DNA of 51,113 nucleotides from Nemertoderma westbladi (Eukaryota; Xenacoelomorpha; Nemertodermatida; Nemertodermatidae): assembly GCA_032718475.1 (NCBI GenBank), contig JAUCBJ010006392.1, positions 1 to 51,113 on the forward strand, in the 5' to 3' direction. This document shows positions 42,571-51,113 of the stretch, piece by piece. Position 1 is the stretch's first letter. Every line of letters starts with the position of its first letter. A model generated the notes under the pieces. The model was not told the DNA's origin. It made no database searches and saw nothing but the letters and a program-made list of their open reading frames with translations. The position numbers and the translations under genes were made by a program.

Positions 42571-42729
42571 TATAAACAGGTTGTCACTCAATTATAATTA
42601 TTAGTTGCTGAATTATATCCAGAAGTTCCAGACTATGAATAGCGGCTTAAATTAATAGAGTATGAATTTATATGTAGCAATTAATTATCAATAGTTATTG
42701 AGTTATCATCATAAACAACCAAGGGTTAT
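42571..42729 (-). promoter_or_regulatory. Short BLOC1S5-TMF1 intergenic region
   Basis: Only 159 bp separate the BLOC1S5 stop (42730-42732) from the TMF1 ATG (42570). An AATAAA word overlaps the BLOC1S5 stop codon (GAATAAATAA). TTCTGGATATAATTCAG, about 40 nt before the ATG, could be a splice acceptor (cis for a 5' UTR intron, or trans if the species trans-splices). No TATA box was identified. Either a compact promoter or an operon-like arrangement would fit. Confidence 0.4.
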
Positions 42730-42926
42730 TTATTCTCCAGTATTACTTGCAACTGGTGTAGGAAGTGTCTCTTTCTTGGAGGAATACTTTGCTGCTAAAG
42801 CTGCCAACATATCCTGCTCATAACCTTTGTATTCCTTGTCTAGACTCTCGACTTCCTTCCTCAGTCGATCAACCAACAGTTGCCGTCGTTCCCTCCTTCC
42901 TTCTCGAACTTTCTCCAAATCAAATT
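42730..42926 (-). CDS. BLOC1S5: BLOC1S5 last exon
   Basis: Acceptor ATTTATTTGATAG, completes EFDLEKVREGRRERRQLLVD onward to AALAAKYSSKKETLPTPVAS and NTGE, stop TAA at 42730-42732. Basic, helical C-terminus like that of other BLOC1S5 proteins. Confidence 0.82.
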
Positions 42927-45900
42927 CTATCAAATAAATAAATGAATTTAAATAAAAAGGCCAATATAATTATATATATATATACTCATAAATACATACG
43001 ATATTTATGCAGAAATAGGCCCACATAAAAGCGAGAGAAGACTTACAACAAATAAAACAAAGTAAGTGGTTCAAAAAGTAACATTTTTTGTCTTGCTTTC
43101 TTATTTATCTCGCTACGCTCGCCAAGTAATAACGCTCGACAAAATAAGCCTACTTTTTTGCCACCACTTATATAGTTATAATATATTTTTAAAAAATTAG
43201 GTTGATACACTTACTGCTGTACTGCATGGAATTCTACACCAACATTGCACAGCACATTTACATACTGACAAATAAAAGGAGTAACTGTACACTAACAGCA
43301 GAATAGTACAGTACCGGTAGCTACAGACTGAGATTTACTAAGACTGTAAGATACAGAGTGTCTCAAATCGCCCCAAACTTTATTAGAAATCATTCAAGTT
43401 GGATTTTAACCTGAGTGCCTGAGAGCCACAGTTCAATAGCAAATAATATTACGGATATAATAGCTGGTATTACTACCTACGATACTGCAATAAGTGCAAT
43501 AGGCCTATTCAGTAAAAAGATTATGTTAATAGTTAATTAACTGATATTTATTAGAATGTTTTAGTGCCCACGATAAACATTAGAAATGTCGGCCTAACTG
43601 CCTAATAAGTTATAGTTCATATGCGTACCTCTGGTATTTTCGTATTGCAAAAATAAGACTATAAGTATGAAATACCCTATGTTATTGAGATATTGTTTAT
43701 TGTTTTGGTTAGAAAAGCCCACCACTGTAACCTGCTCCTTTCCGTTAATTAAGTAATGGAGATTAGTTTATTGTTTTGGTTAGAAAACACCACCACTGTA
43801 ACCTGCTTCTTTTGCCAGAGGTACGCATATGAACGATAACCGCCTAATATGTAAATTTCATAATACCTGAACTCTGCGATACAATGAACACGATACAATG
43901 ACGCCTTTAATTTAATAGTGATGTTAAAAAAAGTAATGTAATGGAAGTAAAACTTAAATATTCTTCAATATTATTCAACCAAACCAAATCGTACCGAATG
44001 ATACCAAATCACAAACAAATGAAAAGTGCCGGTAAAGTGTAAAGGAGCAGATTACAGTGGTAGCCAGAAGGAACAAAAACAACAAACCATTGGAAAAAAA
44101 TAAAAATCCTAATTTTTTGTATGATTTGTTGAGATTAACCTAATGGTTTGATTTGTTGTTATTTGGTGTGGTGATTTGGGTTTTAAGACGGCTCGGCCTA
44201 GACGCTAGGTCGCTAGGTCTACTCCTGTACTCTGTTACTTGCTTAAGAATGTAAACGTAATGTTTAATATTAAGGTAAAGGAAGCATAAGCTTATTGTAC
44301 CGTACCTGTTCAGCCTGCAGACTAAATATAAAATTCCATAAACGTTAAAATATATAAACTGAGGCTATGTATCTACCTACTACTGTTGTACTGTACTACC
44401 CTAAAAATGTTGATATGAAGTATGTAAGTAAATGAGAGTATGTGGCGTAAAGTCAAACTTAAACTAGCTGGCTAAAAATTATTTACAATACAGTAATTAA
44501 ACTATAAGTAAGTGCATCTAAAAACCGAGCTTGATACAAGTAATAAAAAAGGAGTTGTAACTAATTGGGCACAAAAAGTCAAACTTATGAACGCTAACCT
44601 ACTAGAAATCAGCCTACCCCTCTCTCTGCCATAGAATTCAGTCTCCCACACCCCGTGGGTCATACGCCGCGCTAGACTGGCTTCGGCTGTGTTCATATTT
44701 TATGCGGGCTGTCAGACATCATAAGACACATAAATTAGCAGGTTAAACTGTTAAAGGTCTAAAACCGCGAACACGTAGCTATGTATAAAAACTATTAAGA
44801 TGTTTAAAAACGTCAAGTAAATAGGTTCAATCCAATTAAAAACACAGATAGTCAGATAGTATATTAGTTATTTATTACAATATGATATAAATTATCAATC
44901 TGTAAAGTAGTTGTTAAAACGTGAAGTTTGTGTATGAGGACAAAAGTGTGTAATGGAATGATAAAAAAATTATAATTTAAGTTAAAAAGAAGTCTAAAAA
45001 TTAAAAATTAAAAAAAAGTAAGAAGTTAAGAAATAAGAGTTACTGTGTACTGTTGCAAATTAAATACTAGCCCTATTACACAGAGACAGACCACCATGAT
45101 GGGGTAAACTTGAGCTGGTAGCATAATTATCAATTATCCTCCTCAATTAGGCCTATATTAAATTAATTTAATTAATTAAATTTATGTTAACGTTGAATAG
45201 TCTAATAAAGTCACATCACTGCGCACGGGTACAGCTGTACCATGGCCTTGGCTGTACGGTACCGCGGGCTGGCGGACGGGAGTGGCGGGTATGCTGGTAT
45301 GCCTGTAGGGCCTACTGCTGTTCTGTTCTGTATTTAACGTTAGACAGTTAGATAAACGTAGGCTAGTTCTGTACAGTACAGACAGCCGTACTTACCGATA
45401 ACGTTAGATAAACCGATAAACGACGGAACGAGATACGGTCTAGCAGGTGCACTGCAATCCTACCTTTACAACTACGATTTTCTTCATCAACTGACACCGA
45501 TTCAGATGTGACAGCGATATCGCCTGGATCTCCTCCCTTTTTATTAGTTGAAGAAGAAACAGTGAATGCAGTGATGGGTTGAGAAGGTAATTCTTTTGAA
45601 GCTAATATAATGGATTTATTGAGTTCCAATATTGGTGGGAAGGTTTGAACAAACCCGTCCTTTATTTCTGGAAGTAACCGGTTACACAAAGATTCCTGCG
45701 AAGCTACAACTTTCTGCAGACCATCATATTCACGCCAATTACGTTTTCCCTCGAATTCTTTGTAGCAAAATTGCGATTCTGCTTTCAATATCGGGCGGTG
45801 CTCAAATATTCTGGCAAACACATCACCAAGAGCCTTTATAATGGCGGAACTGTCTGTAGGCAGAGCAGGAGGAGTCCAATCGATACCGGTACGGGTAGGT

Positions 45901-45941
45901 GAACCAGTAGCAGTTGTAGTGCTGTCAGTCTCAGATAACAT
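42730..45941 (-). CDS. BLOC1S5: BLOC1S5 (muted), BLOC-1 subunit 5, two exons
   Basis: BLOC-1 is a cytosolic eight-subunit complex that works on endosomes in sorting cargo to lysosome-related organelles. Joined exons 45464-45941 and 42730-42926 give 224 residues (human about 187). Residues 34-105 (IIKALGDVFARIFEHRPILK, CYKEFEGKRNWREYDGLQ) align well with human IIKDLGEIHSRLLDHRPVIQ and KEFEEKRGLRE; the second exon (LEKVREGRRERRQLLVDRL) matches the C-terminal helix. The middle (about 120-160) is Ser/Thr/Gly-rich and unlike the human coiled segment, so an exon could be missed in the 2.5-kb intron. It lies directly upstream of TMF1 on the same strand. Confidence 0.85.
43075..43185. repeat. Dispersed repeat in the BLOC1S5 intron
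   Basis: TGTCTTGCTTTCTTATTTAT, AATAACGCTCGACAAAATAA and TACTTTTTTGCCACCACTTA recur in the same order at about 46920-47000 upstream of the gene, so both are copies of one family. Confidence 0.55.
43690..44095 (-). repeat. Three short copies of the GGAGCAGGTTACAG repeat family
   Basis: Minus-strand copies at about 43695-43745 and 43770-43815 (CTGTAACCTGCTCCTTT and CTGTAACCTGCTTCTTT preceded by TTGTTTTGGTTAGAAA) and a plus-strand relative at 44040-44090 (AAAGGAGCAGATTACAGTGG). Same core as the 68-bp array in TMF1 intron 7. Confidence 0.65.
45464..45941 (-). CDS. BLOC1S5: BLOC1S5 exon 1
   Basis: Starts at the ATG at 45941 (MLSETDSTTTATGSPTRTGI) and ends in phase 1 at TGTAAAG before GTAGGA. Contains the conserved HRPILKAESQF and KEFEGKRNWRE core. 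Confidence 0.85.
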
Positions 45942-46919
45942 GACAAACTATCAGAATACAGAATAAACAATAGGTCACAATAACAACTACAGTACTTAAC
46001 AGTAAGAAGTTAAATCTGGAAGTATGAAGTAAGGTACCGGTTATTGACTGCAGGTAACTGAGAACTGTACCTACTGTACTGTCTGTCAGCTGTCTCCCCC
46101 TTCTTCTTGAGAAATTGAAAGATATTGATTTGCTGTCGCACTAATACGTTTTTAGCTTTAATATTATATTTCACTATTACTGCACCTTCTCATCATTGTG
46201 TTTCTACTGTAAATAATATAATTTTTAATTTTTGTAAATAATTTTTTAAACTATATGTAAATAATTCTTTAATAAAATTCACATTACGTAATCTTTTATC
46301 ATAAGCGTACGGGAAGCATTTCCACTGTGGGGCAAAGGACAAATTTTTGCCCCCCTCGTTAATCACACCCCCCACCCAAAAAATTTTTTTTTTTTAATTT
46401 TCAAATAACATTAAAAAAAGTATAATTTGCGGGCAGTGCGGTGTCGCGTGGGGGCCACCAAGAATAATAATTTACGCAAAACATTTATAATCTCAGTGGA
46501 ATTTCTTCACTTTATTTCTCATTGTATATTTATATACTGTACGTACAGTATATCAACTATAAGTTTTACAAGAAGAAGATAATTTTACGTAATAAGCTGC
46601 ACCAGAATACAAGTAATAAATTAGGGATTATTTAAACTTTAATTAATCTACTGTACATTTTAGAGGCGAGATATCTGGATTGGGGCTGTGAAAAAAAGAG
46701 AAACAGAACTCAGTAAAATGGGATTGAAAGGTCGGGCACGAAGAATAATACAGGGCGAAATGAAATTAAAAAAAATTAAAATTAAATAAATTCGGATTAG
46801 TGTATGTCTAAAAAAATAAAAATAAAAATAACTAAAAACTATAAATGTAGATGCTATCCGTCCATGGCGGACGAGGAGGGTAGCGAAAGAACCTCGTACA
46901 GCGGTAGAGGCCGACATTA
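45942..46919. other. Upstream region of BLOC1S5, no element recognised
   Basis: Presumably contains the promoter. A CCCCCCTCGTTAATCACACC block near 46350 looks like a transposon-derived fragment. No TATA box or other definite core promoter motif was identified. Confidence 0.35.
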
Positions 46920-47031
46920 TTGGTCTTGCTTTCTTATTTGGCGAAATAACGCTCGACAAAAAATGTCTACTTTTTGACACCACTTAAATAGTTATTATTT
47001 CGCTTTCATTCTTTAACTACAAGAGTTTGAA

Positions 47032-47494
47032 AAAGGTGTCTCCGTCTATATTGCACCAGTTATACTACAGTTATTATTAACCTTATTAAATTCGTCGTAA
47101 AATAGCGGAGTTCAAAAGTTGCATGGTTTTGCACCTTGGCGAGGCAATTTTATTCCAAAATACTGTACACCATATTCTGGAACATTATGCTAATGTATGA
47201 ATAGCTACATACGTATGTAGTATGATTTGAGGTAGTAAATTGGGGTGCCCAGCTACTATACGTATTGGATAAATAAATAGAATAGAATAGCCTAGCGTAA
47301 ATGCAAAACCATGCAACTTTTGAACCCTCACATTTTAGCTATTTTACGACGAAATTCAGATTGAGTAACATACTGTATTTGGAATCCTTGCATGGCCTGG
47401 ATCGGCCAGCTTTCCAAAAATACCAACAAATCATTTTTAAGATTAAAGAATAAACAGCTGCGTAACTGGTGCAATATCGACGGAGACACCTTTA
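47032..47494. repeat. Foldback (inverted repeat) upstream of BLOC1S5
   Basis: AAAGGTGTCTCCGTCTATAT at 47032 is answered by ATATCGACGGAGACACCTTT ending about 47493; inward, TTCGTCGTAAAATAGC (47092) pairs with GCTATTTTACGACGAA (47338), and AAAAGTTGCATGGTTTTGCA (47114-47133) with its complement at 47302-47321. The right arm is longer by about 80 nt, and that part has a protein-like minus frame (NDLLVFLESWPIQAMQGFQI). Confidence 0.75.
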
Positions 47495-47759
47495 TAAAGC
47501 ACTTGTAGATAGAGAAGTGAAGCGATAATAAAGATTCTGGCGGCACTATTTACTATAGTAAGTGTAGCCAGCAAGGAGGGGGGAGGTGAAACTACTTTAG
47601 CTCTGCTTCAACAAATACTACATAATATTAATTAACATAATATATAACAGCCGCGCAATTAATAATTATTATTTAACATTTATGCAAAATACGTGAGATC
47701 GGCCTGCAAGTACGGAATACAGCTTGCACTACGGAAATAGAAGAAGAAAAGACTCTAAG

Positions 47760-48010
47760 GCCTGTTTACACGTGGCAACTTTTAGAGCAACTTTCTCGGC
47801 AACTAGCAAGTTTTTTTGGAGCAACTTAATTTAATCGCTGTTTACACGTGGCAACTTTACCACATACGTATACACACGAATTGTTGGTAATGTAATAATT
47901 CATAATTTCCTAAACACACAATTCCGTGCGTGGGTTAGATTGGTAATATAATAATTCATAATTTCCTAAACACACAATTCCGTGCCTGGCAATGACAATT
48001 CCGTGCGTGG
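47760..48010 (+). repeat. Short direct duplications before the terminal minisatellite
   Basis: TGTTTACACGTGGCAACTTT occurs at about 47763 and 47841. A roughly 60-bp block (TAATAATTCATAATTTCCTA, AACACACAATTCCGTGC) is repeated at about 47892 and 47948, and its end AATTCCGTGCGTGGGTTAGA leads into the G-rich array. Confidence 0.7.
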
Positions 48011-51000
48011 GTTAGATAGGCAGTAGATAGAGGGGGGGGGGGTAGATAGGCAGTAGATATGATGTGGGTAGATAGGCAGTAGATAGGAGGGGGGGTTAGA
48101 TAGGATGTGGGTAGATAGGCAGTAGATAGGAGGGGGGTAGGTAGGCAGTAGATAGGAGGGGGGGTAGATAGGCAGTATATAGGAGGTGGGTAGATAGGCA
48201 GTAGATAGGAGGTGGGTAGATAGGCAGTAGATAGAGGAGGGGTAGATAGGCAGTATATAGGAGGTGGGTAGATAGGCAGTAGATAGGAGGGGGGTAGATA
48301 GGCAGTAGATAGGAGGGGGGGGTAGATATGAAGTAGATAGGAGGGGGGGGGTAGATAGGCAGTAGATAGGATGGGGGTAGATAGGCAGTAGATAGGAGGG
48401 GGGTAGATAGGCAGTAGATAGGAGGGGGTAGATAGGCAGTAGATAGGTGGGGGAGGGGGGTTAGATAGGCAGTAGATAGGAGGGGGGTTAGATAGGCAGT
48501 AGATAGGAGGGGGGGTTAGATAGGCAGTAGATAGGAGGGGGTTAGATAGGCAGTAGATAGGAGGGGGGTTAGATAGGCAGTAGATAGGAGGGGGGCGGGG
48601 GGGGGGTAGATATGCAGTAGATAGGAAGGGGGGGGGGGTAGATAGGCAGTAGATATGAGGGGGGGGGTAGATAGGCAGTATATAGGAGGTGGGTAGATAG
48701 GCAGTAGATAGGAGGGGGGGGGGGGTAGATAGGCAGTAGATAGGAGGGGGGTAGATAGGCAGTAGATAGGAGGGGGGGTAGATAGGCAGTAGATAGGAGG
48801 GGGGGTAGATAGGCAGTAGATAGGTAGTAGATAGGAGGGGGGGGGGGTAGATAGGCAGTAGATAGGAGGGGGGTAGATAGGCAGTAGATAGGAGGGGGAG
48901 GTAGATAGACAGTAGATAGGAGGGGGGTAGATATGCAGTAGATAGGAGGGGGGTAGATAGGCAGTAGATAGGAGGGGTGTAGATAGGCAGTAGATAGGAG
49001 GGGGGAGGTAGATAGGCAGTAGATAGGATGGGGGGGTAGATAGGCAGTAGATAGGAGGGGGGTAGATATGCAGTAGATAGGAGGGGGGTAGATAGGCAGT
49101 AGATAGGAGGGGTGTAGATAGGCAGTAGATAGGAGGGGGAGGTAGATAGGCAGTAGATAGGCAGTAGATAGGAGGGGGGGTAGATAGGCAGTAGATAGGA
49201 GGGGGGTAGATAGGCAGTAGATAGGAGGGGGGAGGTAGATAGACAGTAGATAGGAGGGGGGTAGATATGCAGTAGATAGGAGGGGGGTAGATAGGCAGTA
49301 GATAGGAGGGGTGTAGATAGGCAGTAGATAGGAGGGGGGAGGTAGATAGGCAGTAGATAGGATGGGGGGTAGATAGGCAGTAGATAGGAGGGGGGTAGAT
49401 ATGCAGTAGATAGGAGGGGGGTAGATAGGCAGTAGATAGGAGGGGTGTAGATAGGAAGTAGATAGGAGCGGGGTATATAGGCAGTAGATAGGATGGTGGT
49501 AGATAGGCAGTAGATAGGTGGGGGTAGATAGGCAGTAGATAGGTGGGGGGTAGATAGGCAGTAGATAGGAGGGGGGTAGATAGGCAGTAGATAGGAGGGG
49601 GGGTAGATAGGCAGTAGATATGAGGGGGAGGGGGTTAGATAGGCAGTAGATAGGAGGGGGGTTAGATAGGCAGTAGATAGGAGGGGGGTAGATAGGCAGT
49701 AGATAGGAGGGGAGATAGGCAGTAGATAGGAGGGGGGTTAGATAGGCAGTAGATAGGAGGGGGGTTAGATAGGCAGTAGATAGGGGGGGTAGATATGCAG
49801 TAGATAGGAGGGGGGGGGGGGATAGATAGGCAGTAGATATGAGGGGGGTAGATAGGCAGTAGATAGGAGGGGGGTAGATAGGCAGTATATAGGAGGTGGG
49901 TAGATAGGCAGTAGATAGGAGGGGGGGTAGATAGGCAGTAGATAGGAGGGGGGGGGTGATAGGCAGTAGATAGGAGGGGGGTAGATAGGCAGTAGATAGG
50001 AGGGGGGTAGATAGGCAGTAGATAGGACGGGGGAGGTAGATAGGCAGTAGATAGGAGCGGGGTAGATATGCAGTAGATAGGAGGGGGGTAGATAGGCAGT
50101 CGATATGAGGGGGGTAGATAGGCAGTAGATATGAGGGGGGGGGGGGTAGATAGGCAGTAGATAGGAGGGGGGGGGGTAGATAGGCAGTAGATAGGAGGGG
50201 GTAGATAGGCAGTAGATAGGAAGGGGGAGGTAGATAGGCAGTAGATAGGAGCGGGGTAGATATGCAGTAGATAGGAGGGGGGAGGTAGGCAGTCGATATG
50301 AGGGGGGTAGATAGGCAGTAGATAGGAGGGGGGGTGATAGGCAGTAGATAGGAGGGGGGTAGATAGGCAGTAGATAGGAGGGGGGTAGATAGGCAGTAGA
50401 TAGGAAGGGGGAGGTAGATAGGCAGTAGATAGGAGCGGGGTAGATATGCAGTAGATAGGAGGGGGGTAGATAGGCAGTCTATATGAGGGGGGTAGATAGG
50501 CAGTAGATATGAGGGGGGGGTAGATAGGCAGTAGATAGGAGGGGGGGTAGATAGGCAGTAGATAGGAGGGGGGTAGATAGGCAGTAGATAGGAAGGGGGA
50601 GGTAGATAGGCAGTAGATAGGAGCGGGGTAGATAGGCAGTAGATAGGAGGGGGGGTAGATAGGCAGTAGATAGGAAGGGGGAGGTAGATAGGCAGTAGAT
50701 AGGAGCGGGGTAGATATGCAGTAGATAGGAGGGGGGTAGATAGGCAGACGATATGAGGGGGTAGATAGGCAGTAGATAGGAGGGGGGAGGTAGATAGGCA
50801 GTAGATAGGATGGGGGGGGGTTACATAGGCAGTAGGTAGGAGGGGGGTAGATATGCAGTAGATAGGAGGGGGTAGATAGGCAGTAGATAGGAGGGATGTA
50901 GATAGGCAGTAGATAGGAGCGGGGTAGATAGGCAGTAGATAGGAGGGTGGTAGATAGGCAGTAGATAAGTGGGGGGTAGATAGGCAGTAGATAGGTGGGG

Positions 51001-51113
51001 GGTAGATAGGCAGTAGAGATGAGGGGGGGTAGATAGGCAGTAGACAGGAGGGAGGGGTAGATAGGCAGTAGATAGGAGGGGGGTAGATTGGCAGTAGATA
51101 TGAGGGGGGGTTA
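48005..51113 (+). repeat. G-rich minisatellite, about 26-bp unit, running off the window end
   Basis: More than 100 units of TAGATAGGCAGTAGATAGGA followed by four to eleven G. Unit length varies mainly through the G run; recurrent variants are GATATGAGG, GGAGCGGGG and GGAAGGGGGAGG. Larger blocks with the same order of variants recur (for example about 48880-49030 and 49220-49350), showing higher-order duplication. No coding content. Confidence 0.95.

Noticed and set aside
42571-42591. A start seven codons upstream of the TMF1 ATG
   Set aside because: The upstream codon is TTG, not ATG, and MSWFN is the conserved N-terminus of TMF1.
46660-46983. 107-codon minus frame upstream of BLOC1S5
   Set aside because: It has a low-complexity hydrophobic composition from AT-rich DNA, overlaps a dispersed repeat and has no recognisable similarity.

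Overview
The window is nuclear DNA of an animal, probably a non-vertebrate metazoan. It holds two spliced genes of the endomembrane trafficking machinery, both on the minus strand, plus remnants of LINE, Copia, Penelope-like and hAT-type transposons and many tandem arrays. I cannot name the species. Frequent AGGCCT and ACCGGT words and the mix of Penelope, Copia and LINE remnants would suit a marine invertebrate, but that is only an impression.

The main gene is an orthologue of TMF1 (TATA element modulatory factor / ARA160, a Golgi coiled-coil protein). I could join eight exons in frame, from an ATG at 42570 down to a TGA at 5601-5603. The 4830-nt CDS encodes 1609 residues spread over 37 kb. 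Exon borders: 39490-42570, 34816-34944, 26936-27108, 25729-25877, 23058-23260, 22639-22835, 13791-14514, 5601-5774. All junctions have AG/GT sites and compatible phases. About 160 bp upstream on the same strand ends BLOC1S5 (muted, a BLOC-1 subunit), modelled as two exons (45464-45941 and 42730-42926, 224 residues).

The striking aspect is tandem repetition. All seven TMF1 introns carry a tandem array (units of about 80, 60, 21, 54, 20, 33, and 39 plus 68 bp, in transcript order). Exon 1 itself carries two in-frame coding arrays (15-residue and 13-residue units). Two of the giant intronic arrays are made of the host gene's own exon edge. The 60-bp units of intron 2 repeat the last 38 nt of exon 2 with its splice donor. 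The 33-bp units of intron 6 are explained exactly by an 84-bp duplication across the exon 6/intron 6 border followed by loss of 51 bp between two GGTTGG words. A third array, in intron 7, is a roughly 69-fold repetition of the catalytic FADD box of a LINE reverse transcriptase.

Layout from left to right: 1-3188 shows no recognisable gene; 3189-5275 is an inverted-repeat element with a hAT-type element nested in it; 5601-42570 is TMF1 with its repeat-filled introns; 42730-45941 is BLOC1S5; 45942-48000 is upstream DNA with a foldback repeat; 48005 to the window end is a G-rich minisatellite that continues beyond the window. No rRNA, tRNA or CRISPR was seen.
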